A stretch of DNA of 64,000 nucleotides from Cryobacterium tepidiphilum (lineage in GTDB: Bacteria; Actinomycetota; Actinomycetes; Actinomycetales; Microbacteriaceae), in contig NZ_RDSR01000010.1 of NCBI RefSeq assembly GCF_003716325.1, positions 43,675 through 107,674 on the forward strand, given 5' to 3'. The stretch's first letter is position 1, and each line of letters begins with the position of its first letter. Below, in pieces: positions 15,509 through 25,767 of the stretch. The position numbers and the translations under genes were made by a program. Under the pieces are notes generated by a model, which worked only from the letters and a program-made list of their open reading frames with translations, did no database searches and was not told where the DNA came from.

Positions 15509-18337
15509 ATGGCTACGAGCACCAAGTCGACCGGCCGTGCTTCGGGCGCGTCGGCACGCGGCACCAGCACGCGGAAGCCTGCCGCCAAGAGCACCGCGAA
15601 GACGGCCACCCAGAAGACCGTCAAGTTCCCCGAGAGCGAGCCGAAGCCCGCGCTGTTCGTGCGCGCCTGGATGGGGCTCGCGCACCTCACCGGCGGTGCC
15701 GCCCGGGCGCTCGGCCCCGAAGAGCTCTCGAAGGAGGACCGGCGCGACGGGCTGCCGTTCTTTCTCGTGCTGCTGGCGATCGCCGGCGCCGTGATCGAAT
15801 GGTTCCTGATCAACAACCCCGTCGCGCAGACCCTCGACGCCTGGACCTTCGGCGGCCTGTTCGGCCGCGTCGCCTTCGCGCTCCCGGTCATCATGCTCCT
15901 CTTCGCCGTGTGGCTGTTCCGCCGGCCGAGCTCCGTGCACGACAACGGCCGCATCGGCATCGGGCTCGCCCTGCTGCTGGTGACGGTCTCCGGCCTCTGC
16001 CACATCTTCGGCGGCCAGCCCGCACCGAGCGAGGGCATGGAGGTGCTCGCGGTCGCGGGAGGCGTCATCGGCTGGATGATCGCGGCGCCGCTCCTGGCGC
16101 TCATCACGACCATCGGCGCATCCATCGTCGTTATCGTGCTGCTGATCCTCAGCCTGTTCATCATCACCAAGACCCCGCCGAACAAGGTGGGGGAGCGGCT
16201 GCGGGAGTTGTACGCGTGGTTGTTCGGCGCACCGATGCCGGACCCGGAGGAACGGCAGGCGGCCAAGGAGGCGAAGCAGTCGAAGACCAGGCAGCTGGAA
16301 CTCGACGGCCTCGAAGACGATGACGACCAGGCCGACACCGGCACGCTCCCGTGGTGGCGACGCAACCCCGGCAAGCGTGAGGAAGACCCCGACTTCCACG
16401 CCGGGGAGTCAGCCGACCCGCTCGCCGACCTCCTCGGCTTCGGCGCAGACACCGACGACGCGCCCTCCGCCGCGCACGGCGCCTTCGACACGCCCCTCGG
16501 CACCGCCGCTCCGGCGAGCCAGGACGACTACGGCACCGAGGTGCTCGGCGACCTGCGCCGCGCCGAGGAAGCCGTCAAGCGCTTCACCGGCGAGATCCCG
16601 CTGCCCGGCGGCGCCCGGGCGCAGGCATCAGCGGATGCCGCGGGCCCGGTGGACGGCTCCGACGACGACTTCGGCGGCAGCACCATCGAGATGCCGAGCG
16701 CAGCGCAGCCCACGGCGCCCTACGTACTCCCCGCCGCCTCCACCCTCACGGCCGGCCCGCCGGCCAAGGCCCGTTCGGCCGCCAACGACGAGGTCGTCCG
16801 CGCCATCACCGAGGTGCTCCGCCAGTTCAACGTGGATGCCAAGGTCACCGGCTTCTCCCGCGGGCCGACCGTCACGCAGTACGAGATCGAGCTGGGCCCC
16901 GGAGTCAAGGTCGAGCGGGTCACGGCGCTCAGCAAGAACCTCTCCTACGCGGTCGCTTCCAACGAGGTGCGCATTCTCTCGCCCATCCCCGGCAAGAGCG
17001 CGATCGGCATCGAGATCCCCAACTCCGACCGCGAGATCGTGACCCTCGGCGACGTGCTCCGCTCCGGCGCGGCGACGAGCAGCACGCACCCGATGACCAT
17101 CGGCGTCGGCAAGGACGTCGGCGGCGGATACGTCGTGGCCAACCTCGCGAAGATGCCCCACCTGCTCGTTGCCGGGTCCACCGGCTCGGGCAAGTCGAGC
17201 TTCGTCAACTCCATGATCACGAGCCTGCTCATGCGGGCGAAGCCGAGCGACGTGCGCATGGTTCTGATCGACCCCAAGCGCGTCGAGCTCGCCCCGTACG
17301 CCGGTGTGCCGCACCTGATCACCCCCATCATCACGAACCCCAAGAAGGCGGCCGAAGCGCTGCAGTGGGTCGTGAAGGAGATGGACATGCGCTACGACGA
17401 CCTGGCCAGCTTCGGGTTCCGTCACATCGACGACTTCAACAAGGCCGTCACGAACGACGAGATCGTGCTCCCCGCGGGCAGCGAGCGCAAGCTCAAGCCC
17501 TACCCGTACCTGCTCGTCGTCGTCGACGAGCTCGCCGACCTGATGATGGTCGCACCGCGCGACGTCGAGGACTCGATCGTTCGCATCACCCAGCTGGCCC
17601 GCGCCTCCGGCATCCACCTGGTGCTGGCCACGCAGCGCCCGAGCGTCGACGTGGTCACCGGCCTGATCAAGGCCAACGTGCCCTCCCGCCTCGCCTTCGC
17701 CGTCACGAGCGTCACCGACTCCCGGGTGATCCTCGACCAGCCCGGCGCCGACAAGCTCATCGGCCAGGGCGACGCGCTCTTCCTGCCCATGGGCGCCTCC
17801 AAGGCGCTGCGGGTGCAGGGCGCGTGGGTGAACGAGGCCGAGATCGAGAAGGTGGTGGGGCACGTCACCAGGCAGGCCCGGCCCGAGTACCGACCGGATG
17901 TCGCGATGGAGGCCCCGAAGAAGGAGATCGACTCCGACATCGGCGACGACCTCGAGGTGCTGCTCGCCGCGGCCGAACTCGTGGTCTCCACCCAGTTCGG
18001 CTCAACCTCGATGCTGCAGCGCAAGCTGCGGGTCGGCTTCGCCAAGGCCGGCCGGCTCATGGACCTCCTGGAATCCCGCGAGATCGTCGGCCCGTCGGAG
18101 GGCTCCAAGGCGCGCGACGTTCTCGTCACGGCGGAGCAGCTCCCGGCGGTGCTCGCGAAACTGCGCGGCTCCGACGCCGAACAGGCTGCCTACCAGGCGG
18201 CACCCCAGCCCGGCAGCGACACGCACTCCGTCGATCCCCGCTACGCCGACGACCCGGTCGCCCAGATGACGCGGGGCTATCCTGAGGTGGAGGCGGATTC
18301 GGACGAAGACGCCTGGCAGCTGACCGACCGGGACTAG
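15509..18337 (+). CDS. ftsK: DNA translocase FtsK/SpoIIIE
   Basis: Septal ATP-driven DNA pump that clears and segregates chromosome ends at division. It is 942 residues long. A Lys/Thr-rich start is followed by about four membrane helices (roughly 75-225), an acidic/Pro linker, the alpha and beta motor domains with Walker A GSTGSGKS (556-563) and Walker B LLVVVDE (668-674), and a C-terminal gamma winged helix ([19 protein letters not shown]) that reads polar DNA motifs. I chose the ATG at 15509 over a GTG at 15482 because of the leaderless -10 spacing. pgsA follows after 10 bp. Confidence 0.96.
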   Translation: MATSTKSTGRASGASARGTSTRKPAAKSTAKTATQKTVKFPESEPKPALFVRAWMGLAHLTGGAARALGPEELSKEDRRDGLPFFLVLLAIAGAVIEWFLINNPVAQTLDAWTFGGLFGRVAFALPVIMLLFAVWLFRRPSSVHDNGRIGIGLALLLVTVSGLCHIFGGQPAPSEGMEVLAVAGGVIGWMIAAPLLALITTIGASIVVIVLLILSLFIITKTPPNKVGERLRELYAWLFGAPMPDPEERQAAKEAKQSKTRQLELDGLEDDDDQADTGTLPWWRRNPGKREEDPDFHAGESADPLADLLGFGADTDDAPSAAHGAFDTPLGTAAPASQDDYGTEVLGDLRRAEEAVKRFTGEIPLPGGARAQASADAAGPVDGSDDDFGGSTIEMPSAAQPTAPYVLPAASTLTAGPPAKARSAANDEVVRAITEVLRQFNVDAKVTGFSRGPTVTQYEIELGPGVKVERVTALSKNLSYAVASNEVRILSPIPGKSAIGIEIPNSDREIVTLGDVLRSGAATSSTHPMTIGVGKDVGGGYVVANLAKMPHLLVAGSTGSGKSSFVNSMITSLLMRAKPSDVRMVLIDPKRVELAPYAGVPHLITPIITNPKKAAEALQWVVKEMDMRYDDLASFGFRHIDDFNKAVTNDEIVLPAGSERKLKPYPYLLVVVDELADLMMVAPRDVEDSIVRITQLARASGIHLVLATQRPSVDVVTGLIKANVPSRLAFAVTSVTDSRVILDQPGADKLIGQGDALFLPMGASKALRVQGAWVNEAEIEKVVGHVTRQARPEYRPDVAMEAPKKEIDSDIGDDLEVLLAAAELVVSTQFGSTSMLQRKLRVGFAKAGRLMDLLESREIVGPSEGSKARDVLVTAEQLPAVLAKLRGSDAEQAAYQAAPQPGSDTHSVDPRYADDPVAQMTRGYPEVEADSDEDAWQLTDRD

Positions 18338-18347
18338 GAACCGTCCG

Positions 18348-18950
18348 ATGACACGCAACGCACCCATCGGTCCGGAGGTTTCGGTGCCGAGCAATTGGAA
18401 CCTCCCCAACATCATCACGGTGGTGCGGATCCTGCTGGCGCCGATCTTCGTCTGGATGCTTCTGGCCGACGCCGGGCAGGACGGCGCCCTGCGCTGGTGG
18501 GCGGCGCTCCTCTTCGTCCTCGCCATTGCGACCGACGGCGTCGACGGGGCGATCGCGCGACGGCAGGGCCTGGTCACCGAACTCGGCAAGCTCCTCGATC
18601 CGATCGCCGACAAGGTGCTGACCGGCGGCGCCCTCGTGTCCCTGTCCATCCTCGGCGAGCTGTGGTGGTGGGTGACGATCGTCATCCTGCTGCGCGAGAT
18701 CGGCATCACCGTGTTCCGGTTCGCGATGCTGCGTGACCACGTCATCCCCGCCTCCCGTGGCGGAAAGCTCAAGACCATCCTGCAGTCGGTGGCGATCGCG
18801 CTCTACCTCTTCCCGCTGTGGCTCGTCGTTGGCGAGTGGGTGCACATTCTCAATGCCGTCGTCATGGGAGCCGCCCTCGTGCTGACGGTGATCACCGGAA
18901 TCGATTACCTGGTCAAGGCGGCCGGCGAGAGAAAGACGACGGATGCCTGA
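18348..18950 (+). CDS. pgsA: CDP-diacylglycerol--glycerol-3-phosphate 3-phosphatidyltransferase
   Basis: Makes phosphatidylglycerol phosphate, the precursor of PG and cardiolipin. The 200-residue membrane protein has the CDP-alcohol phosphotransferase signature D66-G-x2-A-R-x8-G-x3-D84-x3-D88 (DGAIARRQG then ELGKLLDPIADK), with D63 just before. Four or five more hydrophobic helices follow. It fits the conserved ftsK-pgsA-cinA order and overlaps cinA by 8 nt. Actinobacteria have several related paralogues, so pgsA versus pgsA2-like naming is by context. Confidence 0.93.
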   Translation: MTRNAPIGPEVSVPSNWNLPNIITVVRILLAPIFVWMLLADAGQDGALRWWAALLFVLAIATDGVDGAIARRQGLVTELGKLLDPIADKVLTGGALVSLSILGELWWWVTIVILLREIGITVFRFAMLRDHVIPASRGGKLKTILQSVAIALYLFPLWLVVGEWVHILNAVVMGAALVLTVITGIDYLVKAAGERKTTDA

Positions 18951-19506
18951 GCCCGCCGAGAACGACGAGTCCGCCCTGGCCGACGCCCCCGACGCTGACG
19001 AAGCCGAGGCCGCGGATCCGACCGCCGCCCTCATCGCGGAGCTCAGGTCCCGACGCCTGACCATCGCGGTGGCGGAGTCCCTCACCGGCGGACTGCTGAC
19101 GGCCGAGCTGATCCGCATCCCCGGCGCATCCGCCTCGGTCACCGGCGGAATCGTCGCGTACAACACCGAACTGAAGAAGTCGCTGCTCGGTGTGGACAGC
19201 AGCGTGCTGAACGTGCACGGGGCGGTGCACCCGGATGTCGCGGTGCAGATGGCGGTCGGCGTACGCGGCGCCCTGGCCGTGCGCGGCGTGCGTGCCGGCG
19301 TCGGCGTCGCCACGACGGGAGCCGCCGGCCCCGACGCCCAGGACGGCCAGGAGCCGGGAACCGTGTTCATCGGCGTCTCGATCGGCAGCGCCGCCTGGTC
19401 GGTTCCGCTCAAGCTGGAGGGCGACCGCCAGTCCGTGCGGGAGCAGACGGTCGCGCAGGCGATCCAAGCTGTACGTGAGCTGTTAGCGCGGGACGACGCG
19501 GAATAG
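18943..19506 (+). CDS. cinA: CinA C-terminal-domain protein, nicotinamide-nucleotide amidase
   Basis: Stand-alone CinA C-terminal domain (PncC type) of 187 residues, predicted to deamidate nicotinamide mononucleotide in NAD recycling. The core signature is VAESLTGG (residues 43-50), followed by GGIVAYNTELKKSLLGV and GVATTGAAGPD. The N-terminal 27 residues are acidic and low-complexity. The N-terminal molybdopterin-like domain of full CinA is absent, as is usual next to pgsA in actinobacteria. It overlaps pgsA, indicating one operon. Confidence 0.92.
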   Translation: MPEPAENDESALADAPDADEAEAADPTAALIAELRSRRLTIAVAESLTGGLLTAELIRIPGASASVTGGIVAYNTELKKSLLGVDSSVLNVHGAVHPDVAVQMAVGVRGALAVRGVRAGVGVATTGAAGPDAQDGQEPGTVFIGVSIGSAAWSVPLKLEGDRQSVREQTVAQAIQAVRELLARDDAE

Positions 19507-19565
19507 CCGCCCGCACCGCCCGGTTACATCCAGCAGATTAACAAGCACGGCCCGGAGGTCGACGG

Positions 19566-19571
19566 TAGTCT
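19566..19571 (+). promoter_or_regulatory. -10 element (TAGTCT) before upstream ORF and clgR
   Basis: TAGTCT ends 7 nt before the ATG of the upstream ORF at 19579. A possible -35 (TTAACA, 19538-19543) has a 22-nt spacer, which is too long, so only the -10 is credible. Confidence 0.45.
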
Positions 19572-19578
19572 GTTGGTG

Positions 19579-19659
19579 ATGGTGGTGACCGTCCCCGACA
19601 CGACAGCGTCGTTGACAGGGCCCAGTCGGCTGGAAAGCCCGAGAAGGAGGTTCCGATGA
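19579..19659 (+). CDS. Candidate leaderless upstream ORF overlapping clgR (26 aa)
   Basis: A 26-codon frame (MVVTVPDTTASLTGP then SRLESPRRRFR) starts 7 nt after TAGTCT and ends with TGA inside the clgR start (ATGA overlap). The clgR ribosome site AGGAGG lies inside its last codons. Ribosomes finishing this ORF would re-initiate on clgR, giving translational coupling. No homology is recognised; the arginine-rich end (PRRRFR) mostly reflects the purine-rich ribosome site. The evidence is geometry only. Confidence 0.4.
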   Translation: MVVTVPDTTASLTGPSRLESPRRRFR

Positions 19660-19964
19660 TTCTTGTACGTCAGGAAATCGGCGATGTGCTCAGGGACTTC
19701 CGCCTGCAGAAGGGGCGCACGCTCCGACAGGTTGCCAGCAAGGCCAGTGTGGCCCTCGGTTACCTGAGCGAAGTGGAACGCGGACAGAAGGAAGCGTCGT
19801 CAGAGATCCTTGCTTCGCTCGCGGATGCGCTGGAGACCCCGATCTCGGTCATCATGCGCGAGGTGGGCGACCGCCTCGCCGTCGTCGAGGGGATCGACAG
19901 GTTCCCCGACACTGTTCCCGAGGAACTCGTGGCCGGTTTCGACGCCGGCCTCGTGGTGCGGTAG
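19656..19964 (+). CDS. clgR: ClgR-family XRE transcriptional regulator
   Basis: DNA-binding activator of 102 residues. The N-terminal VRQEIGDVLRDFRLQKGRTL and the helix-turn-helix at about 12-66 (LGYLSEVERGQKEASSEILA) match ClgR, which controls clp protease and other stress genes in actinobacteria and is itself degraded by Clp. The place between cinA and recA is the same as in Mycobacterium (Rv2745c). AGAAGGAGG precedes the ATG. The C-terminus ends in hydrophobic residues, compatible with regulated proteolysis, though no degron is proven. Confidence 0.92.
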   Translation: MILVRQEIGDVLRDFRLQKGRTLRQVASKASVALGYLSEVERGQKEASSEILASLADALETPISVIMREVGDRLAVVEGIDRFPDTVPEELVAGFDAGLVVR

Positions 19965-20027
19965 TACATCGCGCGATGGGTGTTGTCGCACGCGGCCGAA
20001 CCGGCCGGGCACGCGCGGGGGTGAGCT

Positions 20028-20249
20028 GTGCGGCTGAGTGAATTCCGCCAGGCCATCGTCGACGAGTTCGGTGACGGGTACGGCCGCGTGCTGACTCGCG
20101 ACCTCGTGCTCACGGGTCTCGGCTGCACGGCCGACCAGGCATTGGCCCGCGGCGTTCCGGCACGTGAGGTTTGGCTGGCGCTGTGCGTCGAGGCGGACGT
20201 CCCGGAGAGTCGCTGGTACGGTGCCGGGCTGCCCGCGCCGAAGAAGTGA
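20028..20249 (+). CDS. DUF3046 family protein
   Basis: Small cytoplasmic protein of 73 residues with a GTG start at 20028 (GGGGTGAGCT upstream). The family hallmarks are MRLSEFRQAIVDEFG, RDLVLTGLG and ARGVPAREVWLALC. DUF3046 genes are found almost only in actinobacteria and directly before recA, as here. Their function is unknown. It may share the clgR transcript (63 bp gap). Confidence 0.88.
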   Translation: MRLSEFRQAIVDEFGDGYGRVLTRDLVLTGLGCTADQALARGVPAREVWLALCVEADVPESRWYGAGLPAPKK

Positions 20250-20275
20250 TGCGCGCTCGACACGCCGTGTAACTC

Positions 20276-20291
20276 TCGAATCTGTCTTCGG
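20276..20291 (+). promoter_or_regulatory. Candidate SOS box of recA
   Basis: TCGAATCTGTCTTCGG matches the actinobacterial LexA site TCGAAC-N4-GTTCGA with symmetric CGAA-N6-TTCG. It occupies the -35 position relative to the TATGCT at 20299. Confidence 0.65.
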
Positions 20292-20298
20292 TTGTTGG

Positions 20299-20304
20299 TA
20301 TGCT
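20299..20304 (+). promoter_or_regulatory. Candidate -10 element (TATGCT) of recA
   Basis: TATGCT lies 7 nt after the SOS box. Transcription from here leaves a leader of about 190 nt before the recA ATG. Confidence 0.5.
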
Positions 20305-20311
20305 CCTCAAC

Positions 20312-20500
20312 AGCAGGAGTTGGCAGCGAGTTATCCACTCTCCGCTGCGCTTTCCGACGGATGTCGGAGGTGCTGCGTACAGTCGGACCCGTAGGCGACA
20401 TACCGCAACACGCCTTGTCGAATGCGGCGCACCGGGGCCTCTCCCGCGCGGCGCGACGACAGCCTATAGGCGACCGACACGCACACGGAAAGAGACCGAG
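20312..20500 (+). other. Long 5' leader of recA
   Basis: About 190 nt without a convincing gene. It contains a hairpin TCCGAC-GGAT-GTCGGA (20353-20368) and a purine-rich AAAGAGA just before the ATG. Function unknown. Confidence 0.45.
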
Positions 20501-21592
20501 ATGCCCTCACCAGCAGACCGCGAGAAATCACTCGAAACAGCACTGGCCCAGATCGACCGCCAGTTCGGCAAGGGCTCGGTCATGCGACTGGGCAGCGACG
20601 AGCGCGCCCCCGTCGAGACGATCTCGACCGGTTCCATCGCCCTCGACGTCGCGCTCGGCATCGGCGGGCTTCCCCGTGGCCGAATCGTAGAGATCTACGG
20701 GCCGGAGTCCTCGGGTAAGACCACCCTCACGCTCCACGCCATCGCCAATGCGCAGCGGAACGGCGGCATCGCCGCGTTCATCGACGCCGAGCACGCCCTC
20801 GACCCCGAATATGCACGCAAGCTCGGCGTCGACATCGACGCACTCCTCGTCTCCCAGCCCGACACCGGCGAGCAGGCTCTCGAGATCGCCGACATGCTGG
20901 TGCGCAGCGGGTCGATCGACCTCATCGTCGTCGACTCCGTCGCTGCGCTGGTTCCCCGCGCCGAGATCGAGGGCGAGATGGGCGATTCCCATGTCGGCCT
21001 CCAGGCCCGGCTGATGTCACAGGCGCTGCGCAAGCTCACCGGCGGACTGAGCCAGACGAACACGACGATGATCTTCATCAACCAGCTGCGCGAGAAGATC
21101 GGCGTTTTCTTCGGTAGCCCCGAAACCACCGCCGGCGGTAAGGCGCTGAAGTTCTACGCCTCGGTCCGGCTCGACATCCGCCGCATCGAAACGCTCAAAG
21201 ACGGCACCGATGCGGTGGGCAACCGCACCCGCGTCAAGATCGTCAAGAACAAGATGGCGCCGCCCTTCAAGCAGGCCGAGTTCGACATCATCTACGGCGT
21301 CGGCATCTCCCGCGAGGGCAGCCTGATCGACTTCGGCGTCGAGCACGGCATCGTCAAGAAGTCCGGTGCCTGGTACACCTACGACGGCGACCAGCTCGGC
21401 CAGGGCAAGGAGAATTCGCGCAACTTCCTGCTGAAGAACGCCGACATCGCCGACGAGATCGAGCGGAAGATCCTGAACAAGCTCGGCATCGGGGCGGAAG
21501 GGGCCGCGGCGAAAGCGGCCGCTGACGCATCGGTCGAGACGGCAGCCGTCGAGCCCATCCAACCGAAGCTGGCTGCCCGCAAAGGCGCATAA
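20501..21592 (+). CDS. recA: Recombinase A
   Basis: Forms filaments on single-stranded DNA, drives strand exchange and triggers LexA self-cleavage. The 363-residue protein has Walker A GPESSGKT (67-74), [12 protein letters not shown], the L1 loop region [14 protein letters not shown] and the C-terminal [12 protein letters not shown]. No intein is present. I chose the ATG at 20501; the frame is open further upstream but is not conserved. A candidate SOS box lies upstream. recX follows after 30 bp, as is usual. Confidence 0.98.
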   Translation: MPSPADREKSLETALAQIDRQFGKGSVMRLGSDERAPVETISTGSIALDVALGIGGLPRGRIVEIYGPESSGKTTLTLHAIANAQRNGGIAAFIDAEHALDPEYARKLGVDIDALLVSQPDTGEQALEIADMLVRSGSIDLIVVDSVAALVPRAEIEGEMGDSHVGLQARLMSQALRKLTGGLSQTNTTMIFINQLREKIGVFFGSPETTAGGKALKFYASVRLDIRRIETLKDGTDAVGNRTRVKIVKNKMAPPFKQAEFDIIYGVGISREGSLIDFGVEHGIVKKSGAWYTYDGDQLGQGKENSRNFLLKNADIADEIERKILNKLGIGAEGAAAKAAADASVETAAVEPIQPKLAARKGA

Positions 21593-21622
21593 CCCGAAAT
21601 CGAGCGGAAGACAGGTCACCGC

Positions 21623-22333
21623 ATGGTCCGGTTCGAACCGGTAGACGACGCGGGGCGGGAGCCGGCACCGGTGGTGTACCTCCACGGTGCCGCTCCCGGC
21701 ATGAAACGGCGGTCCCCGCTCGAGGGCCGGTCGCTCCCTCCGCGCGCCGACGACGAGCGCGAGCGCCACTCCGACCCGGTGTTCCAGGCGGACCCGGCAG
21801 GTCACGCGGACCAGGCGGAGCCGGTCGATCCGGCGGAACAGCTGGCGCAGGCCGAGAAGCTGCTGCTCACCCGGCTGCGCCGCCGATCGTTGTCGGTGGC
21901 CGAGGCGCGCACGCTCGTGGAGGAGACCGACCTCGACGCGGATGCCGCCGACGACCTCACCGCACGGTTCCGCGACCTCGGCTACCTCGACGACGCCAGG
22001 CTGGCCGAACAGGTGGTGCACAGCCACCTGGAGCGCAAGGGGCTCGGCCGCTCGGGCGTGGAGGCGGAGATGCGACGTCGGCGCATCCCGCCGGAGGTGA
22101 TCCTGCAGGCGCTGGAGGAGGCCCCCGACGACGAGGAGGCACGCGCGATCGAGGCCGCCTGCAAGCGGGCCGCGCAGCTGACCAGATTCGACGACGAGAC
22201 GATCGAGCGCCGTCTCACCGGGTTCCTCATGCGGAAGGGCTACGGCTCGGCCGTCGTCCGTGTCGCGGTGAAACAGGCGCTCGCGTCGGTTCCCCGCCCG
22301 AGTGCACGGACCACGAGCGTCCGGTTCCGGTGA
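21623..22333 (+). CDS. recX: Regulatory protein RecX
   Basis: Inhibitor of RecA filament growth, 236 residues. The RecX three-helix repeats begin near residue 70 (LLLTRLRRRSLSVAEARTLV, LGYLDDARLAEQVVHSHLER, GRSGVEAEMRRRRIPPEVI) and continue to YGSAVVRVAVKQAL. The first 70 residues are an extra Pro/Asp/Glu-rich region of unknown role. The ATG at 21623 has GGAAG upstream. It is probably co-transcribed with recA, so both would be SOS-induced. Confidence 0.93.
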   Translation: MVRFEPVDDAGREPAPVVYLHGAAPGMKRRSPLEGRSLPPRADDERERHSDPVFQADPAGHADQAEPVDPAEQLAQAEKLLLTRLRRRSLSVAEARTLVEETDLDADAADDLTARFRDLGYLDDARLAEQVVHSHLERKGLGRSGVEAEMRRRRIPPEVILQALEEAPDDEEARAIEAACKRAAQLTRFDDETIERRLTGFLMRKGYGSAVVRVAVKQALASVPRPSARTTSVRFR

Positions 22334-22343
22334 CGACCGAACG

Positions 22344-22349
22344 TAAACT
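22344..22349 (+). promoter_or_regulatory. -10 element (TAAACT) of miaB
   Basis: TAAACT ends 9 nt before the miaB ATG. Nearly leaderless; no Shine-Dalgarno sequence. Confidence 0.4.
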
Positions 22350-22358
22350 GGTGCAACT

Positions 22359-23957
22359 ATGAGCACCAGCGTCACCCGCCCCGCCTCCATCGACCTGTCG
22401 GCGCCCACCGTGATCAACGCGTCCACGGCCGCCGTCGACGAGCGCGGGCGCACCCGGACCTACGAGGTGCGCACGTTCGGCTGCCAGATGAACGTGCACG
22501 ACTCCGAACGACTGAGCGGGTCGCTGGAGGCCGCGGGGTATGTTCCGGCGCAGGGGGCAGAGGCCGACATCGTGGTCATCAACACCTGCGCCGTTCGCGA
22601 GAACGCCGACAACAAGCTGTACGGCAACCTGGGCCACCTCGCCGCCGTGAAGAAGCGTCACCCGGGTATGCAGATCGCCGTCGGCGGATGCCTCGCCCAG
22701 AAAGACAAAAGCACGATCCTGGCCAAGGCGCCCTGGGTCGACGTCGTCTTCGGCACGCACAACATGGGCGCGCTGCCGAGCCTGCTGGAGCGCGCACGGC
22801 ACAACGACGAAGCCCAGGTCGAGATCCTCGAGGCGCTCGAGACGTTCCCGTCGACCCTGCCCACCAAGCGGGACTCGAGCTACAGCGGCTGGGTGTCCAT
22901 CTCCGTCGGCTGCAACAACACCTGCACGTTCTGCATCGTGCCGTCGCTCCGAGGCAAGGAGAAAGACCGCCGCCCCGGCGACATCCTCGCCGAGATCCAG
23001 GCACTCGTCGATGACGGCGCCGTCGAGGTCACCCTGCTCGGGCAGAACGTCAACTCCTACGGGGTGGAGTTCGGCGACCGGCTGGCCTTCGGGAAGCTGC
23101 TGCGAGCAGCAGGCACCATCCCGGGCCTGGAGCGCATCCGCTTCACCAGCCCGCACCCGGCCGCGTTCACCGACGACGTCATCGACGCCATGGCCGAGAC
23201 GCCCGCCGTCATGCCGCAGCTGCACATGCCCCTGCAGTCGGGCTCCGACCGGATCCTGAAGGCCATGCGCCGCTCGTACCGCTCGGCGAAGTTCCTCGGC
23301 ATCCTCGAGCGCGTGCGGGCCCAGATGCCGGACGCGGCGATCAGCACCGACATCATCGTGGGATTCCCGGGGGAAACCGAGGAGGACTTCCAGGAGACGC
23401 TCCGCGTCGTCGAGGCGGCCCGGTTCGCCACCGCCTTCACCTTCCAGTACTCCATCCGTCCGGGGACCCCGGCGGCCACGCTGCCCGACCAGGTGCCGAA
23501 GGCGGTGGTGCAGGAACGCTACGAGCGACTGCAGGCCCTCCAGGACCGCATCTCCTGGGAAGAGAACCAGAAGATCATCGGCCGAGAGGTCGAACTGCTC
23601 GTGGCCAACGGCGAGGGCCGCAAAGACGCAGACACGCACCGCATGAGCGGCCGCGCCGCAGACAGCAGGCTCGTGCACTTCGACGTTCCTGACGGTTCCC
23701 CGGTGCCCCGGCCCGGCGACATGGTCACGGTCACCGTGACGCAGGCGGCGCCCTTCCACCTGATCGCCGACTCCGTCGACGGCTCACCCCTCCGCATCCG
23801 TCGCACCAGCGCCGGCGACGCGTGGGACCGCGCCCAGGCCGAGTCCTGCGCGGTGCCGGCGGGCGGGACGCCGGTGTCCCTCGGCCTGCCGTCCCTGCGC
23901 CTGCGAAGCGGTGCCACGACCATCCCGATCTACGACGTGACCGACGGCCAGCGCTGA
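22359..23957 (+). CDS. miaB: tRNA-2-methylthio-N6-isopentenyladenosine37 synthase MiaB
   Basis: Radical-SAM methylthiotransferase that adds a methylthio group to i6A37 made by MiaA. The 532-residue protein has the N-terminal [4Fe-4S] cysteines C42, C77 and C111, the radical-SAM triad C185-x3-C189-x2-C192 (CNNTCTFC), and a TRAM domain near 430-470. A longer C-terminal tail follows. miaA starts 4 nt downstream, so both enzymes of this tRNA modification are made together. Confidence 0.96.
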   Translation: MSTSVTRPASIDLSAPTVINASTAAVDERGRTRTYEVRTFGCQMNVHDSERLSGSLEAAGYVPAQGAEADIVVINTCAVRENADNKLYGNLGHLAAVKKRHPGMQIAVGGCLAQKDKSTILAKAPWVDVVFGTHNMGALPSLLERARHNDEAQVEILEALETFPSTLPTKRDSSYSGWVSISVGCNNTCTFCIVPSLRGKEKDRRPGDILAEIQALVDDGAVEVTLLGQNVNSYGVEFGDRLAFGKLLRAAGTIPGLERIRFTSPHPAAFTDDVIDAMAETPAVMPQLHMPLQSGSDRILKAMRRSYRSAKFLGILERVRAQMPDAAISTDIIVGFPGETEEDFQETLRVVEAARFATAFTFQYSIRPGTPAATLPDQVPKAVVQERYERLQALQDRISWEENQKIIGREVELLVANGEGRKDADTHRMSGRAADSRLVHFDVPDGSPVPRPGDMVTVTVTQAAPFHLIADSVDGSPLRIRRTSAGDAWDRAQAESCAVPAGGTPVSLGLPSLRLRSGATTIPIYDVTDGQR

Positions 23958-23961
23958 GTCC

Positions 23962-24876
23962 GTGCTCGTCGTCATCGTCGGCCCGACCGGAACGGGCAAG
24001 TCCGACCTGTCGCTGGACGTCGCCACCAGGCTCCGTGAGGCCGGGCGCGCGGCGGAGATCGTCAACGCCGACGCCATGCAGCTCTACCGCGGCATGGACA
24101 TCGGCACGGCCAAGGTGCCCCTGCAGCACCGGCGCGGCGTTCCGCACCACATGCTCGACGTGCTGGAGGTGCAGGACGAGGCCACCGTCGCCCGGTACCA
24201 GCCCCAGGCGCGAGCGGCCATCGAGGACATCAGGGGCAGGGGAGCGGTCCCCATCCTCGTCGGCGGCTCAGGACTCTACGTCTCCTCGGTCATCTACGAC
24301 TTCCGCTTCCCCGGCACCGACTCCGCCGTGCGGGCACGGCTCGAGGCGGACCTGAAGCGGCGGGGACCCGGCGAGCTGTACCGCACGCTGGCCTCGATCG
24401 ATCCGGTCGCAGCGGACCGCATCGGCGCCAGCAACGGGCGACGACTCGTTCGCGCCCTCGAAGTCGTCGAGATCACCGGGGAACCGCACGCCGCCTCCCT
24501 GCCGGACACCCCCGTGCCCTGGACCGACACCCTGACGATCGGCCTTCGGGCCCCGCGCGACGAGCTCACCCCGCGGCTCGACGAGCGCGTGACGCGCATG
24601 TGGGCGGATGGCCTCGTCGACGAGGTGGCCCGGCTGGTGCCGCTCGGCATCGAATCCGGCGTCACCGCCAGCCGGGCGATCGGCTACGCCCAGGCCCTCG
24701 GTCAGCTGAGCGGCAGGCTCGCCGAGCCCGACGCGATCACGCAGACGCAGCAGCTCACGCGCCGGTACGCGAGGCGGCAAGTTAGTTGGTTCAAGCGGTA
24801 TCCGGGCGCGCACTGGCTGGACTACCAGGACCCCGACCGAGTCGACCGGGCCCTCGCTCTCATGGGCGGATTGTAA
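23962..24876 (+). CDS. miaA: tRNA dimethylallyltransferase
   Basis: Transfers the dimethylallyl group to A37 of tRNAs that read UNN codons. The 304-residue protein has the P-loop GPTGTGKS (7-14), the motif [18 protein letters not shown] and the C-terminal [14 protein letters not shown]. The GTG start at 23962 sits directly before the P-loop strand. It follows miaB in one operon; the dapF promoter overlaps its stop codon. Confidence 0.96.
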   Translation: MLVVIVGPTGTGKSDLSLDVATRLREAGRAAEIVNADAMQLYRGMDIGTAKVPLQHRRGVPHHMLDVLEVQDEATVARYQPQARAAIEDIRGRGAVPILVGGSGLYVSSVIYDFRFPGTDSAVRARLEADLKRRGPGELYRTLASIDPVAADRIGASNGRRLVRALEVVEITGEPHAASLPDTPVPWTDTLTIGLRAPRDELTPRLDERVTRMWADGLVDEVARLVPLGIESGVTASRAIGYAQALGQLSGRLAEPDAITQTQQLTRRYARRQVSWFKRYPGAHWLDYQDPDRVDRALALMGGL

Positions 24877-24879
24877 GCT
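24874..24879 (+). promoter_or_regulatory. -10 element (TAAGCT), leaderless dapF start
   Basis: TAAGCT overlaps the miaA stop codon and ends 6 nt before the dapF GTG at 24886, so dapF can be expressed separately. Confidence 0.5.
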
Positions 24880-24885
24880 GACCCG

Positions 24886-25767
24886 GTGGGCATCCAGTTG
24901 AACTTCACCAAGGGACAGGGCACCGGGAACGACTTCGTGCTGTTCGCCGACCCGGACGGCCAACGGACGCTCTCACCCGAGCAGATCCGCGCGGTGTGCG
25001 ACCGGCGCTTCGGCGTCGGGGCCGACGGCATCATCCGCGCCGTTCGCTCGGCCAACCTGCCCGACGGTGCATCCGCCCTCGCCGAGGACGCCGCCGCCGA
25101 ATGGTTCATGGACTACTGGAACGCCGACGGCACCCCCTCCGAGATGTGCGGCAACGGCATCCGGGTGTACGCCCGGTTCCTCATCGAGCAGGGCCTTGCC
25201 GCGCTGGACCACGGCGACACCCTCGTCATCGGCACCCGCGGCGGCGTCCGCGACGTGCAGCGCACCGGAACCGGCTACCAGGTGGACCTCGGGCGTTGGC
25301 GGCTCGACGACGGTGAGACGCTGGTCCGGGCGAAGAACCTCCCCGTCGCCCGGCCCGGGCTCGGCATCAACGTCGGCAACCCGCACGTGGTCGTCGCGCT
25401 GGCCGATACCGACGAGCTCGACGCCGCCGACCTGACCTTCGTCCCGCAGCTCGAGCCCGCCCCGCCCGCAGGCGCGAACGTCGAGCTGGTCGTGCCCCAC
25501 GATCCGCTGGTCGTCGACGGGGTGGGCCGGATCCGCATGCGCGTCCACGAACGCGGCAGCGGGGAGACGCTCTCCTGCGGCACGGGGGCCGCCGCGGCAG
25601 CGCTGGCCACGCGGCACTGGGCGGGCCCTGCGGCCCCGAACCAGTGGCGGGTCGAGGTCCCCGGCGGCAGCCTCGGGGTGCGGATGTTCCCCGCCGAGGA
25701 CGGCGAGCATGTCGGCCTGTCCGGCCCGGCGGAACTCGTCTTCGACGGCGTGCTCAGTCTCGACTGA
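24886..25767 (+). CDS. dapF: Diaminopimelate epimerase
   Basis: Converts LL- to meso-diaminopimelate for lysine and peptidoglycan, using two cysteines as acid and base. The 293-residue protein has C88 in [13 protein letters not shown] and C231 in [12 protein letters not shown], plus the N-terminal [11 protein letters not shown]. Start is the GTG at 24886. The 3' end overlaps the convergent methyltransferase gene by 14 nt. Confidence 0.96.
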   Translation: MGIQLNFTKGQGTGNDFVLFADPDGQRTLSPEQIRAVCDRRFGVGADGIIRAVRSANLPDGASALAEDAAAEWFMDYWNADGTPSEMCGNGIRVYARFLIEQGLAALDHGDTLVIGTRGGVRDVQRTGTGYQVDLGRWRLDDGETLVRAKNLPVARPGLGINVGNPHVVVALADTDELDAADLTFVPQLEPAPPAGANVELVVPHDPLVVDGVGRIRMRVHERGSGETLSCGTGAAAAALATRHWAGPAAPNQWRVEVPGGSLGVRMFPAEDGEHVGLSGPAELVFDGVLSLD

